In this document: piece by piece, positions 1 through 5,805 of the stretch
How the letters are laid out: the number at the start of each line of letters is the position of its first letter
Position numbering within the stretch: the first letter of the stretch is position 1
DNA from: Neobacillus sp. FSL H8-0543
GTDB lineage: Bacteria; Bacillota; Bacilli; Bacillales; Cytobacillaceae
Direction: 5' to 3'
Assembly: GCF_038592905.1 (NCBI RefSeq)
Contig: NZ_CP151943.1
Location: forward strand, 3,732,501-3,796,500
DNA: 64,000 nt
Position numbers and translations under genes: made by a program
The notes under the pieces: model-generated
What the model was told of the DNA's origin: nothing
The model's input: only the letters and a program-made list of their open reading frames with translations
Databases searched by the model: none

Positions 1-1
1 T

Positions 2-394
2 ATGATAAATACATATGGATTAGTATTAAATCCTCCTATCGATAGGAATAAAGTTAAGAAAGTAGAGTCTGTTCTTGGTGTTGCTTTTCCCGATGATTAT
101 GTTGAGTTTATAACATACACTAACGGTGCAGAAGGGAGTATAGATGAAAATTATTTAGTTTTATGGGCAATTGATGAAATTATTGAATTAAATGAAGGTT
201 ACAGTGTTTATGAATTTGCTAAAGGATTAGTTATATTTGGTTCCGATGGTGGCGAAACGGCATTTGCCTTCGATACCAGAACAACTGAAATGCAAATTGT
301 CGCTGTTCCATTTATAGGAATGGACTTAGATGAAGTAACAACGTGTTCAAAAACATATAATGGTTTCTTGAAATATTTTTTACATACTTCTTAA
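2..394 (+). CDS. SUKH (SMI1/KNR4) family protein, probable orphan immunity protein
   Basis: A 130-residue protein with the layout of the SMI1/KNR4 (SUKH) superfamily: an N-terminal helix, a 'GVAFPDDYVEFITYTNGAEG' segment near residues 26-45 that is the family hallmark, a central LWAIDEI strand, and a 'GSDGGETAFAFDTR' stretch near residues 80-93. SUKH proteins are commonly cytosolic immunity proteins that neutralise partner toxins of contact-dependent or LXG-type systems. No toxin gene is visible because the gene sits at the left edge. The ATG starts at base 2, so a ribosome binding site cannot be seen and an upstream start cannot be excluded, although the length is normal for the family. The family is clear; the immunity role is inference. 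Confidence 0.75.
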   Translation: MINTYGLVLNPPIDRNKVKKVESVLGVAFPDDYVEFITYTNGAEGSIDENYLVLWAIDEIIELNEGYSVYEFAKGLVIFGSDGGETAFAFDTRTTEMQIVAVPFIGMDLDEVTTCSKTYNGFLKYFLHTS

Positions 395-424
395 TATATA
401 ATTCTTATTTCGCTAACGGATGCG

Positions 425-456
425 ATGCTTTAACTAGGCATCGTCCTTTTCATTGT
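425..456 (+). terminator. weak hairpin after the SUKH gene
   Basis: GATGC and GCATC arms (about 426-443) enclose a short loop and are followed by the T-rich GTCCTTTT. It is a plausible but short intrinsic terminator for the SUKH gene. Confidence 0.35.
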
Positions 457-459
457 TCG

Positions 460-488
460 ACTAACGTGCAAGTTAGTTGAAGAAGGAT
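460..488. repeat. small dispersed near-palindrome, copy 1
   Basis: CTAACGTGCAAGTTAGTTGA with flanking bases closely matches a second site at 17852-17876 (CTAACGAGCAGATTAGTTGA). Each is an imperfect inverted repeat of CARCTAAY-type arms around a short centre. Both copies lie in gene-free DNA downstream of accessory genes. Confidence 0.5.
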
Positions 489-647
489 TTTTCAATCCCC
501 TATGGTTTCAGAAGTCCAGATACTGTTGTTGAAGATGATGATTCATTACCAATTGAAGGAAGTTAATAAAGGCAAGCCCTTTTTTAATATTGTTCTGGTA
601 AAATTGGACTAGTCATCATATGAAAATACTTTAGGGGGAGTTACAAA

Positions 648-1352
648 TTGAAAGTGGTTTTAGGATTTTTAAAAATGAGATGGAAGTATGTAATAACAGC
701 ATTGATTGCTCTTAGTATTGGAGCTACAGCTGGTCCTTCACAAGAGCAAGTTGATAGGGCGAATGCTAAGGTAGATGAATTAAAGAAGCAACTTTCTACT
801 AAAACAGAAACCGTAGCAAGCCTTGAAACAAAAAATAAAGATTTACAAGTGAAAGTAGATAAAGCAGCTCCATGGTTTAAAATGCAAGATGAGCGGAAAC
901 AAAAGGAAGCTGAAGCTAAGGCCGCTGAAGAGAAACGTTTAGCGGAAGAAAAAGCAAAACAAGAAGAAGAGGCAGCAGCTAAAGCTAAGGCAGAAGCGGA
1001 TGCCAAAGCAGCCGAAGAAGCAAAAGTGGAACAATCAGAACAGCAAATTACAGAAGATAAAGTGAAGGAAATTATTAAGGATTATTCTTATGTAGTAAAT
1101 AACGTTTCTTTTAAAAACGGTGAAATAAAAGCAACGATTGAGTTAGCACCAATGGAACAGTTTTCCGCCGAGGATTTAGCAGTTAATCATTACAGTCAAT
1201 TATCAGATGAGTTATTAAACCATGAAGGCTGGCAAGTACTAACTGTTACATATCCTGATGCAGGGACTATTAGTATGAATCGTAACGAAAAGGAAACAAA
1301 TATGGTTGGTGATTATTTCCCAACCCTGATAATTGAGGAAAGATTAAAATGA
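648..1352 (+). CDS. membrane-anchored or secreted coiled-coil protein of unknown function
   Basis: I do not recognise the family. The TTG start at 648 is chosen because a strong GGGGGAG ribosome binding site lies 7 bases upstream. The 234-residue product has a basic N-terminus and one hydrophobic segment at about residues 12-28, either a signal peptide or a membrane anchor. A coiled coil follows at about residues 30-75. Residues about 80-130 are a very Ala/Lys/Glu-rich helix of the kind found as a spacer in surface and TolA-like proteins. The C-terminal domain of about 100 residues (from about 135) has mixed alpha/beta composition and no motif that I recognise. It stands alone and is followed by a good terminator. 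An extracytoplasmic location is inferred. Confidence 0.7.
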   Translation: MKVVLGFLKMRWKYVITALIALSIGATAGPSQEQVDRANAKVDELKKQLSTKTETVASLETKNKDLQVKVDKAAPWFKMQDERKQKEAEAKAAEEKRLAEEKAKQEEEAAAKAKAEADAKAAEEAKVEQSEQQITEDKVKEIIKDYSYVVNNVSFKNGEIKATIELAPMEQFSAEDLAVNHYSQLSDELLNHEGWQVLTVTYPDAGTISMNRNEKETNMVGDYFPTLIIEERLK

Positions 1353-1353
1353 T

Positions 1354-1386
1354 AAAACAAGCATCCTTAAGGGTGCTTGTTTTTTG
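1354..1386 (+). terminator. intrinsic terminator of the coiled-coil gene
   Basis: CAAGCATCC and GGGTGCTTG arms around TTAA, followed by six T, beginning 2 bases after the stop codon. Confidence 0.9.
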
Positions 1387-1648
1387 GCTAACAATACAAA
1401 CATAATTGAACCTGGTCTGTAAGATTTCAACTTTAAAGGAATGTTTACTGACTACTATTTGCGGAATAGCTTGTGAAGAAATGTTCTTAAACTATAGATT
1501 TCACTACTAAGTTTTTTACTTTTTGATTGTGTAGAGAAAAGTGCATTATTTAATTTACAAATCAACAGACATGTTTCAAAGGCCATATAACAATAATATT
1601 TAGTTATTGGATAAAATAATAGGTTGTTTAATATTCCTCGAAAGTCTG
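1387..1648. other. gene-free stretch with a repeat-end scar
   Basis: No gene is seen. Bases 1559-1584 (AAATCAACAG plus the GACATGTTTCAAAGGCC continuation) match the outer end and flank of the complete repeat at 60443-60575, so a copy once abutted here or its end was left behind. The rest is AT-rich. Confidence 0.5.
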
Positions 1649-1678
1649 ACTGCTATCTCTGATAGCAGTTTTTTCTTT
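1649..1678 (+). terminator. strong orphan terminator upstream of the XRE gene
   Basis: Perfect 9-bp stem ACTGCTATC/GATAGCAGT with a 3-base loop, then a T-rich run. No gene ends here: the previous gene has its own terminator about 260 bases upstream. It may end an unseen short RNA or act as a leader attenuator of the XRE gene. Confidence 0.8.
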
Positions 1679-1692
1679 TAAAAATGGCAGAA

Positions 1693-1712
1693 CTGGTGTA
1701 AAATTACACTAG
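1693..1712. promoter_or_regulatory. palindromic operator candidate for the XRE regulator
   Basis: CTGGTGTAA and TTACACTAG are near-perfect inverted arms (8 of 9) separated by AA. The palindrome ends 24 bases before the XRE start and just ahead of its ribosome binding site, a typical position for autorepression. No binding is shown by the sequence alone. Confidence 0.55.
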
Positions 1713-1736
1713 CAGGTCATGAAGGAAGGGTTTTTA

Positions 1737-2189
1737 ATGAAAAGGGAAGAAATTATTAGACTGGTTTCCGATAAATTGCGCTTGATACGAACAGAAGCAG
1801 GATATACTCAGGATAAAATGGCTGAAATCATCGGTGTATCAAAGAAGACCCTTGTTCAAATCGAAAAAGGAAGGGTACTGGCAGGCTGGTCAACGGTTGT
1901 CTCAATAGTAGCTTTATTCAGAGAAACTGAAACGGTACAATTTTTATTTGGAAATGAACCTCTTGAAGTTTTGGAGACTGTTGCACGTGAAGGTATCGAC
2001 TATCGCAGAATGAAAACATTAGGCGGTCGAATTTGGTGGAAAGATCTTACAAGGAAAAATAATTTTATTCTTCAACAAAATATTCTCAGTAAACATTTTC
2101 GGATTTTGGATAACAAAAATCATCGTATTTATAGCAGTTTTGATGAAAAAATGACAAAAATCCGTTTCAAAGAGTTAACGAAAAAGTGA
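1737..2189 (+). CDS. XRE-family helix-turn-helix transcriptional regulator
   Basis: The N-terminal 65 residues form a Cro/C1-type helix-turn-helix: a helix ending RTEAGYTQDKMAEIIGVSKKT, then a recognition helix with LVQIEKGR. The remaining 85 residues are basic and match no ligand domain I know. The ATG at 1737 is preferred over the in-frame ATG at 1719 because GAAGGAAGGG lies 6 bases ahead of 1737 and downstream of 1719; this gives 150 residues. The gene is monocistronic, with a terminator after it and an inverted repeat just upstream that may be its own operator. The DNA-binding function is secure; the targets are unknown. Confidence 0.85.
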   Translation: MKREEIIRLVSDKLRLIRTEAGYTQDKMAEIIGVSKKTLVQIEKGRVLAGWSTVVSIVALFRETETVQFLFGNEPLEVLETVAREGIDYRRMKTLGGRIWWKDLTRKNNFILQQNILSKHFRILDNKNHRIYSSFDEKMTKIRFKELTKK

Positions 2190-2209
2190 CCAAAAATATC
2201 TTATAGTCT

Positions 2210-2239
2210 AAAGGCGGTCCAAATGGGATCGTCTTTTTG
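2210..2239 (+). terminator. terminator of the XRE gene
   Basis: Stem between AAAGGCGGTCC and GGGATCGTCTTT with G-T pairs and one bulge, followed by five T, 20 bases after the stop. Confidence 0.65.
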
Positions 2240-2282
2240 TTAATATTTCAATATACACTTAAGAAGAATAGTAGTAAAAAGG

Positions 2283-2307
2283 TGAACGAATTTTAATTTC
2301 ACACGTC
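2283..2307 (+). promoter_or_regulatory. putative SigY-dependent autoregulatory promoter
   Basis: TGAACG (2283-2288) and CGTC (2304-2307) are spaced by 15 bases and lie 50 bases before sigY. This matches the -35/-10 elements that I recall for the B. subtilis SigY autoregulatory promoter. The match is seen in sequence; the assignment rests on recalled family knowledge. Confidence 0.6.
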
Positions 2308-2356
2308 TTATTCAATAGGAAATATGATGGGTGACGGGGAAAGAGAGGGCAGATAG

Positions 2357-2914
2357 ATGGATGCATTGATAAAAAATGCCAAAGAGGGGGATCATCTTGC
2401 CTTTGCCATGTTGTTTAAAGAGAATTATCCATTCCTTGTAAAATATTTAATGAAGATTACAATGAACCCTGATACCGCAGAAGAATTGGCACAGGAAACG
2501 ATGGTTAAATGCATTCAAAAAATCCAGCTATATAATGGACAAAGTAAATTTTCAACCTGGCTAATTTCTATCGCAACAAATACATACATTGACCAATGCA
2601 GAAAGTTAAAAAGAGAAAAGAATTGGAAAGGGCAGGAAGAAACCTCTAGAAAGTTGAAGTGGCACTTTGAAAGCAGGAATGAAGAATGGAACGATGCCTT
2701 GGCGGCACTAAGCAGGTTACCAGAGGATGTAAGAATCCCCATCGTTTTAAAGCATTACTATGGCTACACATACGATGAAATTGGTCAATGGATGGATTTA
2801 TCTTCAGGCACAGTAAAATCAAGGGTGCATAATGGTATTAAGGCTGTAAGAAGGGAGCTGAAGCTAAGTGAGGAAACAGAAATTCACCAAACCCGACAAC
2901 GAACAACTAAATAA
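2357..2914 (+). CDS. sigY: ECF-type RNA polymerase sigma factor SigY
   Basis: A 185-residue sigma-70 family factor of the ECF group. Region 2 is at about residues 15-85 (FKENYPFLVKYL, TAEELAQETMVKC, FSTWLISIATNTYID) and region 4 at about 110-165 (ALSRLPEDVRIPIVLKHYYG, YDEIGQWMDLSSGTVKSRVH). It would redirect RNA polymerase to SigY promoters, including the one just upstream. The SigY assignment rests on the two downstream genes, which look like YxlC and YxlD, and on the TGAACG/CGTC promoter. The 3' end overlaps yxlC by 47 bases, so the two are translationally linked. In B. subtilis the operon continues with yxlEFG; those genes are absent here. Confidence 0.85.
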   Translation: MDALIKNAKEGDHLAFAMLFKENYPFLVKYLMKITMNPDTAEELAQETMVKCIQKIQLYNGQSKFSTWLISIATNTYIDQCRKLKREKNWKGQEETSRKLKWHFESRNEEWNDALAALSRLPEDVRIPIVLKHYYGYTYDEIGQWMDLSSGTVKSRVHNGIKAVRRELKLSEETEIHQTRQRTTK

Positions 2915-3221
2915 CCTAGACTTAGAAATACTTCATGAGATACAAGAGGGATTTAACAAGATGGATCAATTCCCTATCTATACTCCTGACCTTCAATGGT
3001 TTAATCAAATGGTTATCGATGAACAGCATAATAAAAAGAAAAAATTTGTAAAGGATCTGACCATTTTTATTATTATAGCAGTAATAATATTAACTGGAAT
3101 AATCGTAAGTCTTTACCAAATGCCAGCGATTTTTATCATGCTTCAAATTATTACAACCGCTTTTATTGTCGTTTATACGGGTTCGATGTTTGGTAGGAAG
3201 GTGAGTCATAATGAACGGTGA
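2868..3221 (+). CDS. yxlC: YxlC-family protein, probable SigY regulator
   Basis: A 117-residue protein with an acidic cytoplasmic N-terminal half (including 'QWFNQMV' near residue 45) and two hydrophobic segments at about residues 63-83 and 86-105. This is the architecture of YxlC, which with YxlD restrains SigY in B. subtilis. The start is GTG at 2868, with AAGGGAG 10 bases upstream inside sigY, which it overlaps by 47 bases. The position between sigY and the yxlD-like gene supports an anti-sigma role at the membrane. Sequence identity to YxlC is not checked here. Confidence 0.7.
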   Translation: MRKQKFTKPDNEQLNNLDLEILHEIQEGFNKMDQFPIYTPDLQWFNQMVIDEQHNKKKKFVKDLTIFIIIAVIILTGIIVSLYQMPAIFIMLQIITTAFIVVYTGSMFGRKVSHNER

Positions 3222-3420
3222 TTACTCACTACCTGTTATTTTATTTGTTGTAGCTATTTTATTAACACAGAGCGTTTATTTATTTTTGGATGCAAGGAAA
3301 CGAAATCATAATTATTGGTTATGGGGTATCCTTGGCCTCATCCAAGCACCGATGCCAACCCTGTTCTACTTAATCTTTGTCCGCAAAATTTTCAAAAAAA
3401 GGAATGTTAATTCTTTGTAA
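3211..3420 (+). CDS. yxlD: YxlD-like small membrane protein, SigY anti-sigma component
   Basis: A 69-residue protein with two membrane segments (residues about 7-27 and 37-58) joined by a basic loop DARKRNHN. The 'LWGILGLIQAPMPTLFYLIF' hairpin resembles the PLDc_N-type two-helix anchor of YxlD. It overlaps the 3' end of yxlC by 11 bases and closes the operon. YxlD with YxlC is known in B. subtilis to hold SigY inactive at the membrane. YxlE is an alternative, being similarly small. Confidence 0.65.
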   Translation: MNGDYSLPVILFVVAILLTQSVYLFLDARKRNHNYWLWGILGLIQAPMPTLFYLIFVRKIFKKRNVNSL

Positions 3421-3478
3421 TTGGATATTTCAAAAAGATTATATTATTTAAACAGGTTTAGTGAACAGAAAAGTTTAG

Positions 3479-3670
3479 GTTGATTTGAGCGAAAGGTGCG
3501 AAGGACTCCTCGAAAATGCTACCGCATTTCCTTCGTGCGGTGATTAATCAAGAAGCTTATTCAATGTCCTGCGGGAGCAGCGGGACAGGTGAGACCCCAC
3601 AGGCGCTGTGCGCCGAGGAGGCTCACCGCACGCCCCGCGGAAAGCGAGCATCCTGAAGCGAAAAATCAAC
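3479..3670 (+). repeat. GC-rich dispersed repeat, long form (copy R1)
   Basis: It runs from GTTGATTTGAGCG to GCGAAAAATCAAC and is far more GC-rich than its surroundings. The core (GGAGACCCCA..CGCCGAGGAGGCTC type) is shared with 8079-8209 and 60443-60575. An extra internal block (TCGAAAATGCTACCGCATTT onward) is shared only with 50506-50701. Ends are inverted (GTTGATT/AATCAAC). No coding capacity is conserved between copies. Confidence 0.85.
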
Positions 3671-3814
3671 CATTCCCAATAATTGTTCATAGCAACAAAG
3701 TTTGCGAAAAGGCTTAGTAATTTGTAGAATAATGCGAAAAGTGGAAATTGACATTTAAATGATCTGGTGATAATCTATCAAAGGAAGAAAAATAAGGAAA
3801 GGGAGGGTTACAAA

Positions 3815-3886
3815 ATGATTGTAGTAAAAACATCTATTTCATCAACTAAATATCAAAAGGTAACCTGTCCTAAAAAGATCTCTTGA
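3815..3886 (+). CDS. BmrB-like leader peptide of the multidrug exporter operon
   Basis: A 23-codon reading frame (MIVVKTSISSTKYQ then KVTCPKKIS) starts at ATG 3815 behind a strong AAAGGGAGGG ribosome binding site. Its codons 16-18 (GTA ACC TGT) carry the 5' arm of an RNA hairpin that competes with the terminator just downstream. In B. subtilis the bmrB leader upstream of bmrCD works by ribosome-mediated attenuation and responds to translation inhibitors. This peptide is shorter than B. subtilis BmrB (54 residues as I recall) and need not share sequence. The reading frame, site and hairpins are seen directly; the mechanism is inferred from the B. subtilis case. Confidence 0.75.
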   Translation: MIVVKTSISSTKYQKVTCPKKIS

Positions 3887-3951
3887 GTATTTATTTATAA
3901 ATCTAAGAGGCACAGGTTACGTTTATTTATACGTAATCCTGTGTTTTTTTT
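3860..3951 (+). promoter_or_regulatory. transcription attenuator with mutually exclusive hairpins
   Basis: Three segments compete. Segment 1, GTAACCTGT (3860-3868), lies inside the leader peptide frame. Segment 2 is CACAGGTTACGT (3911-3922). Segment 3 is ACGTAATCCTGTG (3931-3943), followed by eight T. Segments 2 and 3 form a terminator with one bulged A. Segments 1 and 2 pair over 9 perfect bases and would prevent it. A ribosome that finishes the leader covers segment 1 and favours termination; a ribosome stalled early leaves it free and favours readthrough into the ABC genes. Confidence 0.85.
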
Positions 3952-4047
3952 GTCTCCTTTTTTATTGAGGCATACTGCACATTTGCGGTATGTCTTTTTA
4001 TTTTCTTAAAAAGTAAGTGTTAGTACAGGCAAGAGGGGGAATACAGC

Positions 4048-5805
4048 ATGTTTTCTGTATTAAGGAAATTAAGTTGGTTTTTTAAAGAAAATTGGAAGCG
4101 ATATACACTAGCCGTTGCATTATTAATTTTTGTTGGGATACTCGAAGTAGTCCCGCCGAAACTAATTGGCATGGCGATTGATGATATTCATATCGGTGCC
4201 ATGACAGGAAATAAGATAGCCGAATATTTGGTTATTCTCCTGGTAATTATGATTTCATCCTATGTTATTACCTATGTATGGATGTACAAATTATTTGGAG
4301 GAGCATTTCTGGTTGAAAGGAAGCTAAGGTCACGTTTCATGAATCATCTATTATCCATGTCACCTACTTTTTTTGAAAAGAACCGAACGGGTGACTTAAT
4401 GGCTCGCGCAACGAATGACTTAAAAGCCATTTCAATCACTGCAGGGTTTGGGATCCTTACACTGGTGGATTCGAGTGTTTGGATGCTTACACTGATTATT
4501 ACTATGGGATTTTTGATTAGCTGGAAATTGACTCTTGCTGCAATTTTGCCTTTGCCGATTATGGCTTATATCATGCAGGTTTACGGAAAAAGAATCCATA
4601 CTCGCTTTATGGAAGCACAGGACGCCTTTGGAGAATTAAATGACCGTGTCTTAGAATCTGTTGCGGGTGTCCGGGTTATTCGAGCTTATGTTCAAGAGAA
4701 AGCGGATGCGGGCAGATTTCATCAATTAACAGAAGAGGTTTTTCAAAAGAATCTTAAAGTTGCAAGGATTGATTCCTTATTTGACCCAACTGTGAAAATC
4801 CTCGTAGGAATAAGTTATCTAATTGGACTGGGCTATGGTGCGTATTTAGTTTTCAATCAAGCAATAACCTTAGGTGACCTCGTTTCTTTTAATGTCTATC
4901 TTGGTATGCTTATCTGGCCAATGTTTGCGATTGGTGAATTAATTAATATTATGCAAAGAGGGAACGCCTCACTCGACAGGGTAAATGAAACACTTTCCTT
5001 TCAAGAGGTTGTAGAGAATCCATCACAACCTAAAGAGGTTTCATCCGTTGAGAGGATTGACTACAATGAGGTGAATTTCCGCTATCCTTCGTCAAGCGTT
5101 GATAACCTAAAAAATATCAATGTACAGTTATTGCAGGGACAGACACTGGGCATTGTGGGCAAGACGGGAAGCGGTAAGACCACATTTATTAAACAGTTAT
5201 TAAGACAATATCCGCTTGGAACCGGTGAACTTGCCATTTCCAATATCCCGCTTGAAGAACAAACTCTTGATCAAGTCCGCCAGTGGATTGGTTATGTTCC
5301 TCAAGATCATGTTCTGTTTTCAAGAAGTGTTAGAGAAAATATCTTATTTGGCAACAAAGAAGCAAGTGAGCAGGAATTGGAGGGGGCTATCGATCTGGCC
5401 GCATTCCGTAAGGATCTACAAATGCTCCCTGAAGGATTGGAAACATTAGTAGGTGAAAAGGGAGTGGCCTTATCAGGCGGGCAAAAACAAAGGATTTCTA
5501 TTGCACGTGCATTGATCAGGGATCCGGAAATTCTTATTCTTGACGATTCATTATCAGCAGTAGATGCCAAAACCGAAAAAAGAATTATAGATAATATTCG
5601 TCAAGCACGAAAAGATAAAACAACCATTATTACCACTCATAGAATGTCTGCTGTCGCGCATGCAGACTGTATTATTGTCTTAGATGAGGGCGGAATTATT
5701 GAAAAAGGAACACATGAGGAGCTCCTCATTCAGGACGGATGGTATAAGGAGCAATATATACTCCAACAAGTAGAAAATACTTTGGAAGAAGAGGTGAAAG
5801 CATGA
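4048..5805 (+). CDS. bmrC: heterodimeric multidrug ABC exporter subunit BmrC (YheI)
   Basis: A 585-residue half-transporter, the length of B. subtilis BmrC. Six membrane helices span about residues 15-310, followed by a nucleotide-binding domain with Walker A GKTGSGKTT (about 372), signature LSGGQKQ (about 477) and Walker B ILILDD. The residue after the Walker B aspartate is D500 where an active site has Glu, so this is the degenerate-site partner, as in B. subtilis BmrC. With BmrD it would export drugs such as ethidium or doxorubicin. The stop overlaps the bmrD start by 4 bases. Expression is expected to depend on the attenuator upstream. The RBS is AAGAGGGGGAA. Confidence 0.92.
   Translation: MFSVLRKLSWFFKENWKRYTLAVALLIFVGILEVVPPKLIGMAIDDIHIGAMTGNKIAEYLVILLVIMISSYVITYVWMYKLFGGAFLVERKLRSRFMNHLLSMSPTFFEKNRTGDLMARATNDLKAISITAGFGILTLVDSSVWMLTLIITMGFLISWKLTLAAILPLPIMAYIMQVYGKRIHTRFMEAQDAFGELNDRVLESVAGVRVIRAYVQEKADAGRFHQLTEEVFQKNLKVARIDSLFDPTVKILVGISYLIGLGYGAYLVFNQAITLGDLVSFNVYLGMLIWPMFAIGELINIMQRGNASLDRVNETLSFQEVVENPSQPKEVSSVERIDYNEVNFRYPSSSVDNLKNINVQLLQGQTLGIVGKTGSGKTTFIKQLLRQYPLGTGELAISNIPLEEQTLDQVRQWIGYVPQDHVLFSRSVRENILFGNKEASEQELEGAIDLAAFRKDLQMLPEGLETLVGEKGVALSGGQKQRISIARALIRDPEILILDDSLSAVDAKTEKRIIDNIRQARKDKTTIITTHRMSAVAHADCIIVLDEGGIIEKGTHEELLIQDGWYKEQYILQQVENTLEEEVKA

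Noticed and set aside
641..1006. Minus-strand open frame rich in Ala/Ser opposite the coiled-coil gene
   Set aside because: It mirrors the Ala/Lys/Glu codon repetition of the real gene; no ribosome binding site and low complexity.
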